DNA of 32,574 nt. Origin: Clostridia bacterium (GTDB lineage: Bacteria > Bacillota > Clostridia > Oscillospirales > Acutalibacteraceae). Position numbers and translations under genes: made by a program. The notes beneath the pieces were generated by a model that was not told the origin of the DNA, did no database searches, and worked only from the letters and a program-made list of their open reading frames with translations. The DNA is taken from assembly GCA_017517865.1 (NCBI GenBank), contig JAFWYB010000044.1, forward strand, positions 1 through 32,574, in the 5' to 3' direction. How positions within the stretch are numbered: position 1 is the first letter of the stretch; the number at the start of each line of letters is the position of its first letter. Shown here in pieces: positions 17,949 through 27,641 of this stretch.

Positions 17949-20462
17949 TTATTCCTCTGCCTCGGCAGCTTCATTTCCGGCCTCGGTCTCTGAACCGCTT
18001 TCATCGTCCTCGGCTTCCTTTTCTTCCTTGAGGCTGATTGCGGAAACAACCTTTTCACCCTCTGAAAGCTTCATTACGCGCACACCCTTTGAGGTACGTG
18101 AAACAGTGCTTATCTGTGAAGAGGGGATTCTGATAATAATACCGTCAGAGGAAATAAGAATAACGTCATCGTCATCTTCAACCATAACAACTGAGGTAAC
18201 AAGACCGTACTTTTCGATATGGTAGTTGATAACACCCTTACCTGCTCTTGACTGGAGTCTGTATTCGTTATGCTCACTGAGTCTTCCGAGACCTGTTTCT
18301 GAAACGGTGAGTATTTTCTTATTGTCGTCGCCCTCGGCTATGGTACACATACCTATAACCTCGTCGCCTTCCTTAAGCTCAATAGCCTTAACGCCTCGTG
18401 CAGTTCTGCCTATGGGACGGCAATCGTTTTCGTTAAAGCGGATTGACATACCCTGCCTTGTTGCAACAAGAATATCCTCGTTGCCGTCGGTGAGACGTAC
18501 CCATGAAAGCTCGTCGCCCTCGTCGAGGTTAATTGCGATAATACCGCTCTTACGAAGGTTTCTGTACTGCTCAAGCTCAGTACGCTTGATGATACCCTTT
18601 CTTGTAACCATGCAGAGATATTTGGTTTCCTCTCCGCCGAAGTCGGGTACCTTTATCATTGAGCTGATTTTTTCTTCTGCTTCAAGGGGAAGAAGGTTAA
18701 CAACGTTCATACCCTTGCTCTGTCTGCTGCCCTCGGGAATTTCATAGCCCTTGAGACGGTAAACCTTACCCTTGGTAGTAAAGAACATAATAAAGTCGTG
18801 GCTTGAGCAGGTGAACATCGTCTGTGCAACGTCCTCCTCACGTCTTGTCATACCCTTAACGCCTCTGCCGCCTCTTCTCTGAAGAGAATATGCCTGAGCG
18901 GGCTGACGCTTGATATAGCCCATATTGGTAAGAGTGTAAACACATTCCTCCTCGGGAATAAGGTCTTCTATATCAACCTCACCGCTGATTGCGGCTATCT
19001 CGGTTCTTCTTTCGTCTCTGAATTTATCGCCGATGGCCTGAGCCTCGGTTTTAACAATTTCTTTTACCTTTGCTTCGGAAGAAAGAATTTCGTTATATTC
19101 CTCAATCTTAGCCATAAGAGCGGCTAATTCTTCCTCAATCTTAGTTCTTTCAAGACCTGTTAACTGACCGAGTCTCATCTTAACGATAGCATCAGCCTGA
19201 ATTTCAGTTAAGCCGAAGCGGTCGATAAGTGCCTGCTTACCCGTTGCCTGGTCCTTTGATGCACGTAAGATTTTGATAACCTCATCAATGAAGTCGAGTG
19301 CAATCTTGAGACCCTCTAAAATATGAGCTCTTTCCTGAGCCTTTTTAAGGTCATAGCGTGTTCTTCTTACTATAACCTCTTCCTGGAAGCGTACATAATG
19401 CTCGAGCACCTGCTTGAGGGTGAGAATTTTCGGCTCACCGTTTACAAGTGTAAGCATAATAATACCGTAGGAAACCTGCATCTGTGTAAGTGAGAACAGA
19501 TGATTGAGCACTACCTGAGGATTAGCGTCACGCTTAAGGTCAACAACCATTCTCATACCCTCACGGTTTGAGTAGTCGTTGATATCGGCAATACCCTCAA
19601 TTTTCTTATCCTTTACAAGATCTGCGATTGATTCTATAAGACGGCGCTTATTTACCTGATAGGGAAGCTCAGTAACAACGATTGAAAATCTGCCGTTTTT
19701 GTTTTCTACAATTTCTGTTCTTGCACGCACAACAATCTTGCCGCGGCCCGTACCGTAAGCGGCTCTGATACCGCTTCTGCCCATAACAATACCTGCGGTG
19801 GGGAAGTCGGGGCCCTTGATGAACTGCATAAGCTCGTCAAGCTCACAGTCGGGGTTGTCGATATAATAGCACATACCGTCAATAACCTCACCGAGGTTGT
19901 GAGGGGGAATGTTTGTTGCCATACCTACGGCAATACCCGTTGAGCCGTTTACAAGAACGTTGGGGAAGCGTGAGGGAAGTACGGTGGGCTCCTTAAGACG
20001 GTCGTCGTAGTTAGGAGCAAAGTCAACGGTATCCTTGTCAATATCGGTGAGCATTTCCATTGAGATTTTGCTCATCTTGCTTTCTGTGTAACGGTATGCA
20101 GCAGGGGGGTCACCGTCAACTGAACCGAAGTTACCGTGACCGTCAACAAGGATGTATCTTGTTGAGAACTTCTGTGCAAGACGTACCATAGCATCGTAAA
20201 CGGATGCGTCACCGTGGGGGTGGTATGAGCCGAGCACGGAGCCGACGGTATCGGCACACTTACGGTATGCCTTTTCGGGATAAAGACCGTTTTCGTGCAT
20301 GGTGTAAAGAATACGTCTGTGAACGGGCTTGAGACCGTCTCTTACGTCGGGAAGTGCACGGGAAGTAATAACCGACATAGAGTAGTCAAGAAAGGACTTT
20401 CTCATTTCCCTGTTAAGGTCAACGTCGATTATAGTCTGGTTTTCATAATTTAAATTTTCCAT
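17949..20462 (-). CDS. gyrA: DNA gyrase subunit A
   Basis: The breakage-reunion subunit of gyrase, which introduces negative supercoils with GyrB. The 837 aa contain the catalytic tyrosine Y125 in [12 protein letters not shown], a winged-helix domain and the C-terminal pinwheel with a perfect GyrA box (QRRGGRG), which separates it from ParC. An acidic tail of about 25 residues ends the protein. In the quinolone-resistance region, [13 protein letters not shown], Ala86 stands where E. coli has Ser83, while the acidic Asp90 (E. coli Asp87) is kept. The ribosome site is weak. It is separated from gyrB by two YcxB-like genes, an element and a heptamer array. Confidence 0.98.
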   Translation of the reverse strand: MENLNYENQTIIDVDLNREMRKSFLDYSMSVITSRALPDVRDGLKPVHRRILYTMHENGLYPEKAYRKCADTVGSVLGSYHPHGDASVYDAMVRLAQKFSTRYILVDGHGNFGSVDGDPPAAYRYTESKMSKISMEMLTDIDKDTVDFAPNYDDRLKEPTVLPSRFPNVLVNGSTGIAVGMATNIPPHNLGEVIDGMCYYIDNPDCELDELMQFIKGPDFPTAGIVMGRSGIRAAYGTGRGKIVVRARTEIVENKNGRFSIVVTELPYQVNKRRLIESIADLVKDKKIEGIADINDYSNREGMRMVVDLKRDANPQVVLNHLFSLTQMQVSYGIIMLTLVNGEPKILTLKQVLEHYVRFQEEVIVRRTRYDLKKAQERAHILEGLKIALDFIDEVIKILRASKDQATGKQALIDRFGLTEIQADAIVKMRLGQLTGLERTKIEEELAALMAKIEEYNEILSSEAKVKEIVKTEAQAIGDKFRDERRTEIAAISGEVDIEDLIPEEECVYTLTNMGYIKRQPAQAYSLQRRGGRGVKGMTRREEDVAQTMFTCSSHDFIMFFTTKGKVYRLKGYEIPEGSRQSKGMNVVNLLPLEAEEKISSMIKVPDFGGEETKYLCMVTRKGIIKRTELEQYRNLRKSGIIAINLDEGDELSWVRLTDGNEDILVATRQGMSIRFNENDCRPIGRTARGVKAIELKEGDEVIGMCTIAEGDDNKKILTVSETGLGRLSEHNEYRLQSRAGKGVINYHIEKYGLVTSVVMVEDDDDVILISSDGIIIRIPSSQISTVSRTSKGVRVMKLSEGEKVVSAISLKEEKEAEDDESGSETEAGNEAAEAEE

Positions 20463-20482
20463 TTTATCACCGTCTTTTTATA

Positions 20483-20513
20483 AATGCAGAATGCAGAGTG
20501 CAAAATGCAGAAT
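20483..20513 (-). repeat. Heptamer array (TGCAGAA)
   Basis: Four imperfect 7-base units (AATGCAG, AATGCAG, AGTGCAA, AATGCAG) lie just upstream of the gyrA start. The motif is unrelated to the other arrays but has the same period. Confidence 0.75.
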
Positions 20514-20541
20514 TTTATTTTGTTAGTTTTATCAGATAAGC

Positions 20542-21054
20542 TTAAACTGTTGTGTATATACCTGAAAAGCAATTTTCAATAAGGTTTTTTATCATACCGT
20601 ATTTCTCTTCATCAAGCTCTCTTTTAGGTATTGTTATTATGCTTGCCGCCTTTGTGAGAAACCAGATATATTCCTCACTTTCAATAACGCCTGCAATAGC
20701 CTTGAAGCCGAAATGCTTTTCGTTTTTACCCTTGAATCTTCCGCCGGGAAGAAAGGTCTGAACTATGTGGTCGTCATAAAAATCAAGACACATGGGGCGC
20801 AGGATAAACTGTGAGTCTTTCTGTTTTCTTATATATTCTCTGTTTATTATTGCAGGCACAAGAGTAGCGCAGATGAAAAAACTAAGCGCAATTATCGCAT
20901 AATAAACGTCAAACAGAAGTCCCGCAACGGCAATTATACCGAAGGGAATTATCATTCTTTTTGCTCTCAGTGCAAAAACTGCACCCTCGGATTTATTTGC
21001 ATAGCTCACGAAGTCCTCGGGAGTGGGAGTATAGGAAAGTGAAAGATATTTCAT
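20542..21054 (-). CDS. YcxB-like membrane protein (downstream copy)
   Basis: A 170-aa protein with two transmembrane helices at about residues 33-50 and 52-70, followed by a small PH-like cytoplasmic domain. The layout matches the YcxB family: FYDDHIVQTFLPGG, a strand pair leading to EYIWFLTKAASIITIPKREL, where YcxB proteins have the conserved 'IPKR' ending. The family has no settled function. Its ATG overlaps the stop of the upstream gene by one base (TAATG), and the upstream product has the same architecture, so they look like a duplicated or heteromeric pair. They lie between gyrB and gyrA. Confidence 0.75.
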   Translation of the reverse strand: MKYLSLSYTPTPEDFVSYANKSEGAVFALRAKRMIIPFGIIAVAGLLFDVYYAIIALSFFICATLVPAIINREYIRKQKDSQFILRPMCLDFYDDHIVQTFLPGGRFKGKNEKHFGFKAIAGVIESEEYIWFLTKAASIITIPKRELDEEKYGMIKNLIENCFSGIYTTV

Positions 21055-21590
21055 TATAAGCGCACCTCCTCAGAAACAAATCTTGAAGTAAGGCGGCTTT
21101 TTAAAATATCGCATACCGCAGAGTAATTGCCCTTTTTTATTGATATACTGCTTATGCTCAGCGGAGCAACCGACTCGTCAACAACAACCGTCAGAGTACC
21201 GTTTTTTTCATAACAGCAGCAAAGCTCATCATAGTAATATTCGCTTTTGCTGTAGGGCATTGTAACAATAAGCCTGTCATCGTAAAAAACTATCTGAATA
21301 TCGCTCTTTTGTCTTAATTGCTCAGCCGTACTTTTTATGCTTGTGGTTTTCATCACCGAATAAACAATGGCGGCTGTTGCAAAAAACTGCAGCAGATAAT
21401 AAAGAAGATAGCTTTTATCCTTTAATATCACTGCCGCAAGTGCATAAACAACGGCTAAAATTACGTTTATGATGAGGGTTGTTTTTACAAGCTGTGATAT
21501 TTTCATTACTCCGAATTTTTTTTGCCATATGTTTACCGACTGCTCAAAGGAATAAGCACCGTCGGTATATATAATTCCGTATGGAGCCAT
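21054..21590 (-). CDS. YcxB-like membrane protein (upstream copy)
   Basis: A 178-aa protein with two transmembrane helices at about residues 37-56 and 62-81. A PH-like domain follows with the same landmark (IVFYDDRLIVTMPYSKSEYYY, split here as IVFYDDR then LIVTMPYSKSEY) as the neighbouring YcxB-like protein. The final IPKR-type motif is degenerate. Start at 21590 with AAGGATTTG upstream. The leader is the left array of the element at 21612-21836, so that insertion must have reset this gene's promoter or leader. Function unknown. Confidence 0.7.
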   Translation of the reverse strand: MAPYGIIYTDGAYSFEQSVNIWQKKFGVMKISQLVKTTLIINVILAVVYALAAVILKDKSYLLYYLLQFFATAAIVYSVMKTTSIKSTAEQLRQKSDIQIVFYDDRLIVTMPYSKSEYYYDELCCCYEKNGTLTVVVDESVAPLSISSISIKKGNYSAVCDILKSRLTSRFVSEEVRL

Positions 21591-21611
21591 AATATCAAAT
21601 CCTTGTTATTG

Positions 21612-21836
21612 AATTCGCAATTCGCAATGCGCAATGCGCAATCGCGGACAAGGTTTTGCAAACAAAAACCATATATTCCGCCCGATTTACGAAATTTTAT
21701 TATTTAAATTAAAATGATTTATATTCTTAAAGAATGCCTTTATTATATTTTTTACAAAAACATAAAAACGGCGGGATGCACATTTAAGTTTCCGCAAGCT
21801 TTAAGCGCGATTGCGCATTGCGAATTGTGCATTGAC
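21612..21836. mobile_element. MITE-like element 1, bounded by heptamer arrays
   Basis: A non-coding element of about 225 bp. Its left end (21612-21646) and right end (21804-21834, inverted) are tandem CAATTCG/CAATGCG units finishing in CAATCGCG. Inside the left end is a block (hairpin GGTTTT/AAAACC, then TATTCCGCCCGATTTACGAA) shared almost word for word with element 2. The right end abuts the gyrB stop codon. No transposase or convincing reading frame is present, and no clear target duplication was seen. Confidence 0.7.
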
Positions 21837-23837
<2,001 letters not shown>

Positions 23838-23838
23838 T

Positions 23839-24072
23839 CAATTCGCAATTCACAATGCGCAATGCGCAATCGCGGGTAAGGTTTTATTAAACATAAACCT
23901 TATATTCCGCCCGATTTACGAATTTTTTATTTATATTAAAGTTTAATATTAACTGATTTGTAAGCTTGATTTATGAAGTATTTCTTATTCTAACCTGACG
24001 GGGCGGAATAAAGCCTCTCTGTTTTAGTTTTTTCCCCCGCGATTGCGAATTGCGAATTGCGAATTGCGAATT
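23839..24072. mobile_element. MITE-like element 2, bounded by heptamer arrays
   Basis: A non-coding element of about 234 bp between remB and gyrB. The left array (23839-23874) and inverted right array (24039-24072) are CAATTCG/CAATGCG repeats finishing in CAATCGCG. Further in, both ends carry TATTCCGCCC, giving imperfect terminal inverted repeats of about 60 nt. Its left 90 bp match element 1. The right array supplies bases directly after, and overlapping, the remB stop codon. Confidence 0.72.
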
Positions 24073-24331
24073 ATTTAAAGGGTTCTTCCGTTCTTTTTAA
24101 AAGTGTTGTGGTTGATATCTGCGAAAGATAAACTATTATCTTACCCTCTTTGTCGTTACAGACGATGAAGCTTTTCGGGAGCTCATTTGAAACCTCAATA
24201 ACTCTGCCTTCCTTTTGTGCAAGGGAAAGATAGTCCCTTGTTTTTTTTGCAACGGTGGTATTATCAAGGTCGAATATTCCTATTATTTCGTCAAAGGTGA
24301 TAACGGTGTTCTGACCGAGGTGTAGATACAT
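24071..24331 (-). CDS. remB: DUF370 regulator RemB (YaaB)
   Basis: A small 86-aa protein of the DUF370/RemA-RemB family. In Bacillus subtilis YaaB, renamed RemB, is encoded between recF and gyrB, and affects extracellular-matrix gene expression. Recognisable features are MYLHLGQNTVITFDEIIGIF, the FDLDNTTVAKKT segment and KSFIVCNDKEGKIIVYLSQIS. The frame is open to 24400, but that extension reads through a heptamer array; ATG at 24331 with AAGGAGAAATACA in front is the start. It should be co-transcribed with recF, but a cassette with the four-helix-bundle gene now separates them. Confidence 0.92.
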   Translation of the reverse strand: MYLHLGQNTVITFDEIIGIFDLDNTTVAKKTRDYLSLAQKEGRVIEVSNELPKSFIVCNDKEGKIIVYLSQISTTTLLKRTEEPFK

Positions 24332-24361
24332 TGTATTTCTCCTTTTATACTTACTGCTTAA

Positions 24362-24411
24362 AGTAGTAAGTAGCAAGTAGTAAGTAGTAAGGGAATGCAC
24401 CTTCGTGCATT
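24362..24411 (+). repeat. Array-plus-hairpin module, left flank of the four-helix-bundle gene
   Basis: Four AGTAGTA-type heptamers (24362-24390) lead through AAGGG into hairpin AATGCAC/GTGCATT (24394-24411, loop CTTC) and a T-run. In the plus orientation this has the same order (array, AAGG, hairpin) as the right flank has on the minus strand, so the gene lies between inverted copies. The hairpin plus T-run could also terminate plus-strand transcripts. Confidence 0.75.
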
Positions 24412-24429
24412 TTTAATATCCCTCAGCAC

Positions 24430-24786
24430 TTATTTTTCTGTATTATTTTTAATTAGCTTACTTATTATTCTCTGTATTTGATTACAAAGATTAAAAGCAT
24501 TTTCTGCTTGTACCTGATTCAGATAATTCTGACGCAGACAAATATATAGCTGTGTTTCAAGTTCAGCCCGTGAGCCTCTTGCAATACAAAAAAAATTTAT
24601 ATACTCTTTCGTTGAATGCCTTTCATATCCTTCTGCAATATTAGAAGGAATAGAAACTGCCGCTCTTTTCATCTGATCTGAAAGAGCATAGGTTTCTTCT
24701 TTAGGTAAAAATTTTACCAACTTATAAATTTCATCTACTAAATCCATAGATTTTTGCCAAACAATCAAATCTTTATAACCATTCAT
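24430..24786 (-). CDS. Four-helix-bundle protein (S23 / 23S rRNA intervening-sequence type)
   Basis: A 118-aa all-helical protein of the family first found in 23S rRNA intervening sequences. The N-terminus (YKDLIVWQKSMDLVDEIYKL), the middle (YALSDQMKRAAVSIPSNIAEG) and the third helix (SRAELETQLYICLR) are family hallmarks. Molecular function is not established; a related fold serves as the Avd accessory protein of diversity-generating retroelements, but no reverse transcriptase is nearby. Codon use is plainly more AT-rich than in recF or remB, and the gene is flanked by inverted array-hairpin modules, so it looks transferred. It interrupts the conserved recF-remB pair. The ribosome site is AAAGG at 8 nt, 12 nt past a hairpin. 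Confidence 0.9.
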   Translation of the reverse strand: MNGYKDLIVWQKSMDLVDEIYKLVKFLPKEETYALSDQMKRAAVSIPSNIAEGYERHSTKEYINFFCIARGSRAELETQLYICLRQNYLNQVQAENAFNLCNQIQRIISKLIKNNTEK

Positions 24787-24798
24787 TTTTATACCTTT

Positions 24799-24846
24799 AA
24801 ATGTGCCATAGGCACATTTCCTTGCTACTTGCTACTTACTACTTTT
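24799..24846 (-). repeat. Array-plus-hairpin module, right flank; supplies the recF stop
   Basis: On the minus strand the last recF codons read into AGTAGTAAGTAGCAAGTAG, giving the C-terminal VVSSK and the TAG stop. This array then leads through CAAGG to the hairpin AAATGTGCC/GGCACATTT (24799-24819, 3-nt loop), 12 nt before the four-helix-bundle start codon. Confidence 0.8.
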
Positions 24847-25925
24847 CCCTCGGATACCTCAAAAGCAGTTCCTGCCTTAAGGTTTGAAACCGCAGAGGGG
24901 TCACAGCAGGTGATAAAAACCTGCCAGTCCTTTATGTGGTTGAGAATGTAGTTCTGCCTTGAAACGTCAAGCTCGCTCATAACGTCGTCAAGAAAAGCTA
25001 TGGGCTGCTGTGATGAAAAATCTTTTATAACTGCCGCTTCGCCCAATTTAAGTGCAAGGGCCGCCGACCTTTGCTGACCCTGAGAGCCGTAGTTTCTGGC
25101 AGGCAGTGAATCTATTTTTATTGAAAGATCGTCTCTGTGGGGGCCTACCGAGGTAAAGCCGTTTATAATATCGTTTCTGCGGGACTGATAAAGCTGGTTT
25201 TTCATATTTTCATAAAGCTCCTGCTTATCTGCGCCGTAAACAACGGTCTGCTGACTGTATTCTATTTTTAGCTTTTCACGGTCTGATGAAAGACCTGAAT
25301 AAATTTCATCGGTAAAAAGTGAAAGCTTATTTATATATCCTAATCTCTGCCTTATAATTTCCGAAGCAAAAAATGCAATTCTTTCTTCCCAAATATCAAG
25401 GGTATCATAAAGCTCCGAATGAAACTGAACGTCTTTAAGAAGTACGTTTCTCTGAGCCACCGCCTTGTTATACTGTGAAAGAGTAACGCCGTATTTTGGC
25501 TTGAGCTGACTTATGGCAATATCGAGAAATCTGCGCCTTTCATAAGGTCCGTCTTTAACAAGGGAAAGATGCTCGGGAGAAAATACAACCGCAAGAAGCT
25601 CACCCATAATTGCTGTTGCACTTTTAAGCTTAACACCGTTGAGTATGAATTTTCTTCCCTCGCCTATTTCAAGTGAAGCACTCTGATCTCTGCCGTAGGC
25701 GTTGAAATCCATATAAAGGTTTGCTTTGGTGCTGTTGAAATTTATCAGCTCCGCATCCTTTGAGGAGCGGAAGGATCTGCAGCCGGTAAAAAGCCACATA
25801 CCCTCAAGCAGATTTGTCTTGCCCTGAGCGTTTTCACCGTAGATTATGTTTATACCCTCGCAGGGCTCTATATTTATATGTGAAATGTTACGGAAGTTTT
25901 TAACCTCCAGCTGTTTTATATACAT
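24825..25925 (-). CDS. recF: DNA repair protein RecF
   Basis: An SMC-like ATPase that, with RecO and RecR, helps load RecA at gaps. The 366 aa show Walker A GENAQGKTNLLE, the ABC signature region GSQGQQRSAALALKLGEA and Walker B PIAFLDDVMSELD. The start MYIKQLEVKNFRN follows GGAGGATCT. The order dnaA-dnaN-yaaA-recF is standard for Firmicutes. Odd feature: the final residues after EVSEGK come from a heptamer array, whose TAG ends the gene, so the native C-terminus or stop was probably replaced by the cassette carrying the four-helix-bundle gene. All catalytic motifs lie upstream of this and are intact. Confidence 0.96.
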   Translation of the reverse strand: MYIKQLEVKNFRNISHINIEPCEGINIIYGENAQGKTNLLEGMWLFTGCRSFRSSKDAELINFNSTKANLYMDFNAYGRDQSASLEIGEGRKFILNGVKLKSATAIMGELLAVVFSPEHLSLVKDGPYERRRFLDIAISQLKPKYGVTLSQYNKAVAQRNVLLKDVQFHSELYDTLDIWEERIAFFASEIIRQRLGYINKLSLFTDEIYSGLSSDREKLKIEYSQQTVVYGADKQELYENMKNQLYQSRRNDIINGFTSVGPHRDDLSIKIDSLPARNYGSQGQQRSAALALKLGEAAVIKDFSSQQPIAFLDDVMSELDVSRQNYILNHIKDWQVFITCCDPSAVSNLKAGTAFEVSEGKVVSSK

Positions 25926-25933
25926 AGATCCTC

Positions 25934-25968
25934 CGGGAATTATGAGTTATGAATTATAAATTCATAAT
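25934..25968 (-). repeat. Heptamer array (AATTATG type)
   Basis: Tandem imperfect 7-mers GAATTAT/GAGTTAT/GAATTAT followed by an inverted TTCATAATT fill the short gap between the yaaA stop and the recF ribosome site. They can fold into a weak AT-rich hairpin. Confidence 0.6.
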
Positions 25969-26220
25969 TTACTTAACGATTTCGTATATAACCCTTTCAA
26001 ATTCAAAGGTATCGCCCTCTCTGAGCTTTTTTCCTCTTGAAAGGCAGACTTCATCATTAACTCTTACAAGACCGTCTAAAATGACCATTTTTGCCTGTCC
26101 TCCGGTAGAAACGGCAGAGGAAAACTTAAGTGCGGCATCAAGACGTATGTTTTCGGTGGTTATTGCTACGGGTATCTTCTTTTTTTCGGGTACTGATTTT
26201 ACTGTAACTTTTATTTTCAT
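25969..26220 (-). CDS. yaaA: S4-domain RNA-binding protein YaaA
   Basis: A short 83-aa protein with an S4 RNA-binding domain in its conserved slot between dnaN and recF. The S4 core is visible as IRLDAALKFSS, GGQAKMVILDGLVRVNDEV and SRGKKLREGDTFEFE. In Bacillus subtilis YaaA (RlbA) has been linked to ribosome assembly. This copy has about 20 extra N-terminal residues (MKIKVTVKSVPEKKKIPVAI) before the domain. ATG follows CGGAGAATCTT. It is probably part of the dnaA-dnaN-recF transcript. Confidence 0.9.
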   Translation of the reverse strand: MKIKVTVKSVPEKKKIPVAITTENIRLDAALKFSSAVSTGGQAKMVILDGLVRVNDEVCLSRGKKLREGDTFEFERVIYEIVK

Positions 26221-26313
26221 AAGATTCTCCGAAAAATCCGGAATCAGAAATCCGTGCTTCGGTGTTTTTCCTCTTTCACAAATTCCTTTTCCAAAAATTT
26301 TTTTAAATAATAA

Positions 26314-27417
26314 TCAGATTCGTACGGGAAGAACAAGGAAGAAAAATCCGTCTCCCTCAAGCGGTGAGAAGGTTATGGGCTGATTTGAGGACGACATTTC
26401 AATCTTTATCGTTTCAGCATCGCATGCCTTGAGACAGTCAAGAACGAAGCGGTTGTTGAAGCCTATTTCAATAGTCTTACCCTCAATGTCTGCTGCCATC
26501 TTGTCGCTTGCCGTACCGATAGCCGTAACAGAAGAAAATTTCATAATACCGTTATCAACTATGCAGCGCACGGGGCTTGATTTATCTGTGATAATAAGAG
26601 ATGTTCTTTCGATACATTCAATAAGGCGCTTTGTATCAACAATTATCTTTGTTCCCCATGTAAGAGGAATTGCGCTCTTGTAGTTAAGGAAATTACCTTC
26701 AAGAAGTCTTGAAATAATTTCGTATTCTTCAATTTTGAAAATTATGTGTCTGTCGCCGACTTTTATTTCTATTTCCTTCTCATCGTCTCCGGAAAGCTTG
26801 ATTATTTCGTTAAGGGTTTTTGCGGGTACAACGAATGAAAGCTCGGGCTTTTCCTCAGAAAAATAGCTTACCTCCTCGCGTCTTATTGCAAGTCTTGCAC
26901 CGTCAACGGCAACGAGAACTATTCTGTTTTCTGAAATTTCAAACTTTACACCGGTATGTACCGGGTTTCTTTCACCCGTTGAAACCGAAAAAATGGTTTT
27001 CTTTATCATATCCTTAAGCACAGACTGCTTGATTTTAATATCAGAAAACTTGTTGATGGTGGGAAGCTCGGGATAATCGTCAGCTGAGGTGCCTATAATT
27101 GAATATTCGGTTTCACCGCTCTTTATTTTACTGATATTTCTTTCGTCGCAATCAATGGATACTACGTCCTCGGGTACCATTCTTAAAATATCACAGAGAT
27201 TTTTTGCGTTTAAGACAACCTTTCCTGACTCATAAACATCACAGTCAAGAAGCACAACAGAGCCTACCTCAAGGTCGTAGCCCGTAAGCTTTACCTTACC
27301 CTCTGCCGCTTCAATAAGAATACCCTCAAGAGCAGGGATTGTAGATTTGCCTGAAACTGTTCTCTGAACATTCATACAGGCCTTTGAAAGCTCTGCACTG
27401 TCACAAATTATTCTCAT
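26314..27417 (-). CDS. dnaN: DNA polymerase III beta sliding clamp
   Basis: The ring-shaped processivity clamp of the replicative polymerase; 367 aa, the normal length. It begins MRIICDSAELSKACMNVQRTVSGKS and shows the three-fold clamp domains, with PALEGILIEA, LAIRREEVSYF and the C-terminal FSPLEGDGFFFLVLPVRI ending, where the pocket that binds client peptides lies (compare the classic 'MPMRL' end, here LPVRI). The frame extends seven codons upstream, but ATG at 27417 with ACGGAGG at 8 nt is the better start. The 224-bp gap to dnaA carries candidate DnaA boxes. Confidence 0.96.
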   Translation of the reverse strand: MRIICDSAELSKACMNVQRTVSGKSTIPALEGILIEAAEGKVKLTGYDLEVGSVVLLDCDVYESGKVVLNAKNLCDILRMVPEDVVSIDCDERNISKIKSGETEYSIIGTSADDYPELPTINKFSDIKIKQSVLKDMIKKTIFSVSTGERNPVHTGVKFEISENRIVLVAVDGARLAIRREEVSYFSEEKPELSFVVPAKTLNEIIKLSGDDEKEIEIKVGDRHIIFKIEEYEIISRLLEGNFLNYKSAIPLTWGTKIIVDTKRLIECIERTSLIITDKSSPVRCIVDNGIMKFSSVTAIGTASDKMAADIEGKTIEIGFNNRFVLDCLKACDAETIKIEMSSSNQPITFSPLEGDGFFFLVLPVRI

Positions 27418-27538
27418 AAAAAAACCTCCGTTTTTCAAATCATATAAATCATTTATTTAGTAGTAGTAGTAGGTGGTGTTGAAATTGCGGAAAACCGTAA
27501 AAAAGTGAGAATATATGCGGTTTTTTGCCTTTTTTTAC

Positions 27539-27641
27539 TGTGGATGAAAATGTTGATATTTTCTTGTTTTCAACACGGCCCTTTTTCAAAATGTTTAATA
27601 AGTGGAAAATGTGTGTGGAATGTTATAAACTGTGTGGAAAA
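27539..27641 (-). promoter_or_regulatory. DnaA-box cluster, candidate oriC segment
   Basis: In the dnaA-dnaN gap, four boxes point the same way on the minus strand: TCATCCACA (27539-27547), TTTTCCACT (27601-27609), CATTCCACA (27614-27622) and TTTTCCACA (27633-27641). They differ from TTATCCACA by one to two bases. An AT-rich run with TTGATATTTTC lies between the first two. In Bacillus subtilis, DnaA boxes also occupy this gap. Confidence 0.6.

Noticed and set aside
18092-18106. TACGTGAAACA at about 18095 and 27893 as extra parS sites
   Set aside because: Only one half-site matches; the other arm is lost, and both are ordinary codons of gyrA and dnaA.
24430-24786. Possible diversity-generating retroelement, because of the Avd-like four-helix bundle
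   Set aside because: There is no reverse transcriptase, template repeat or variable repeat in the window.
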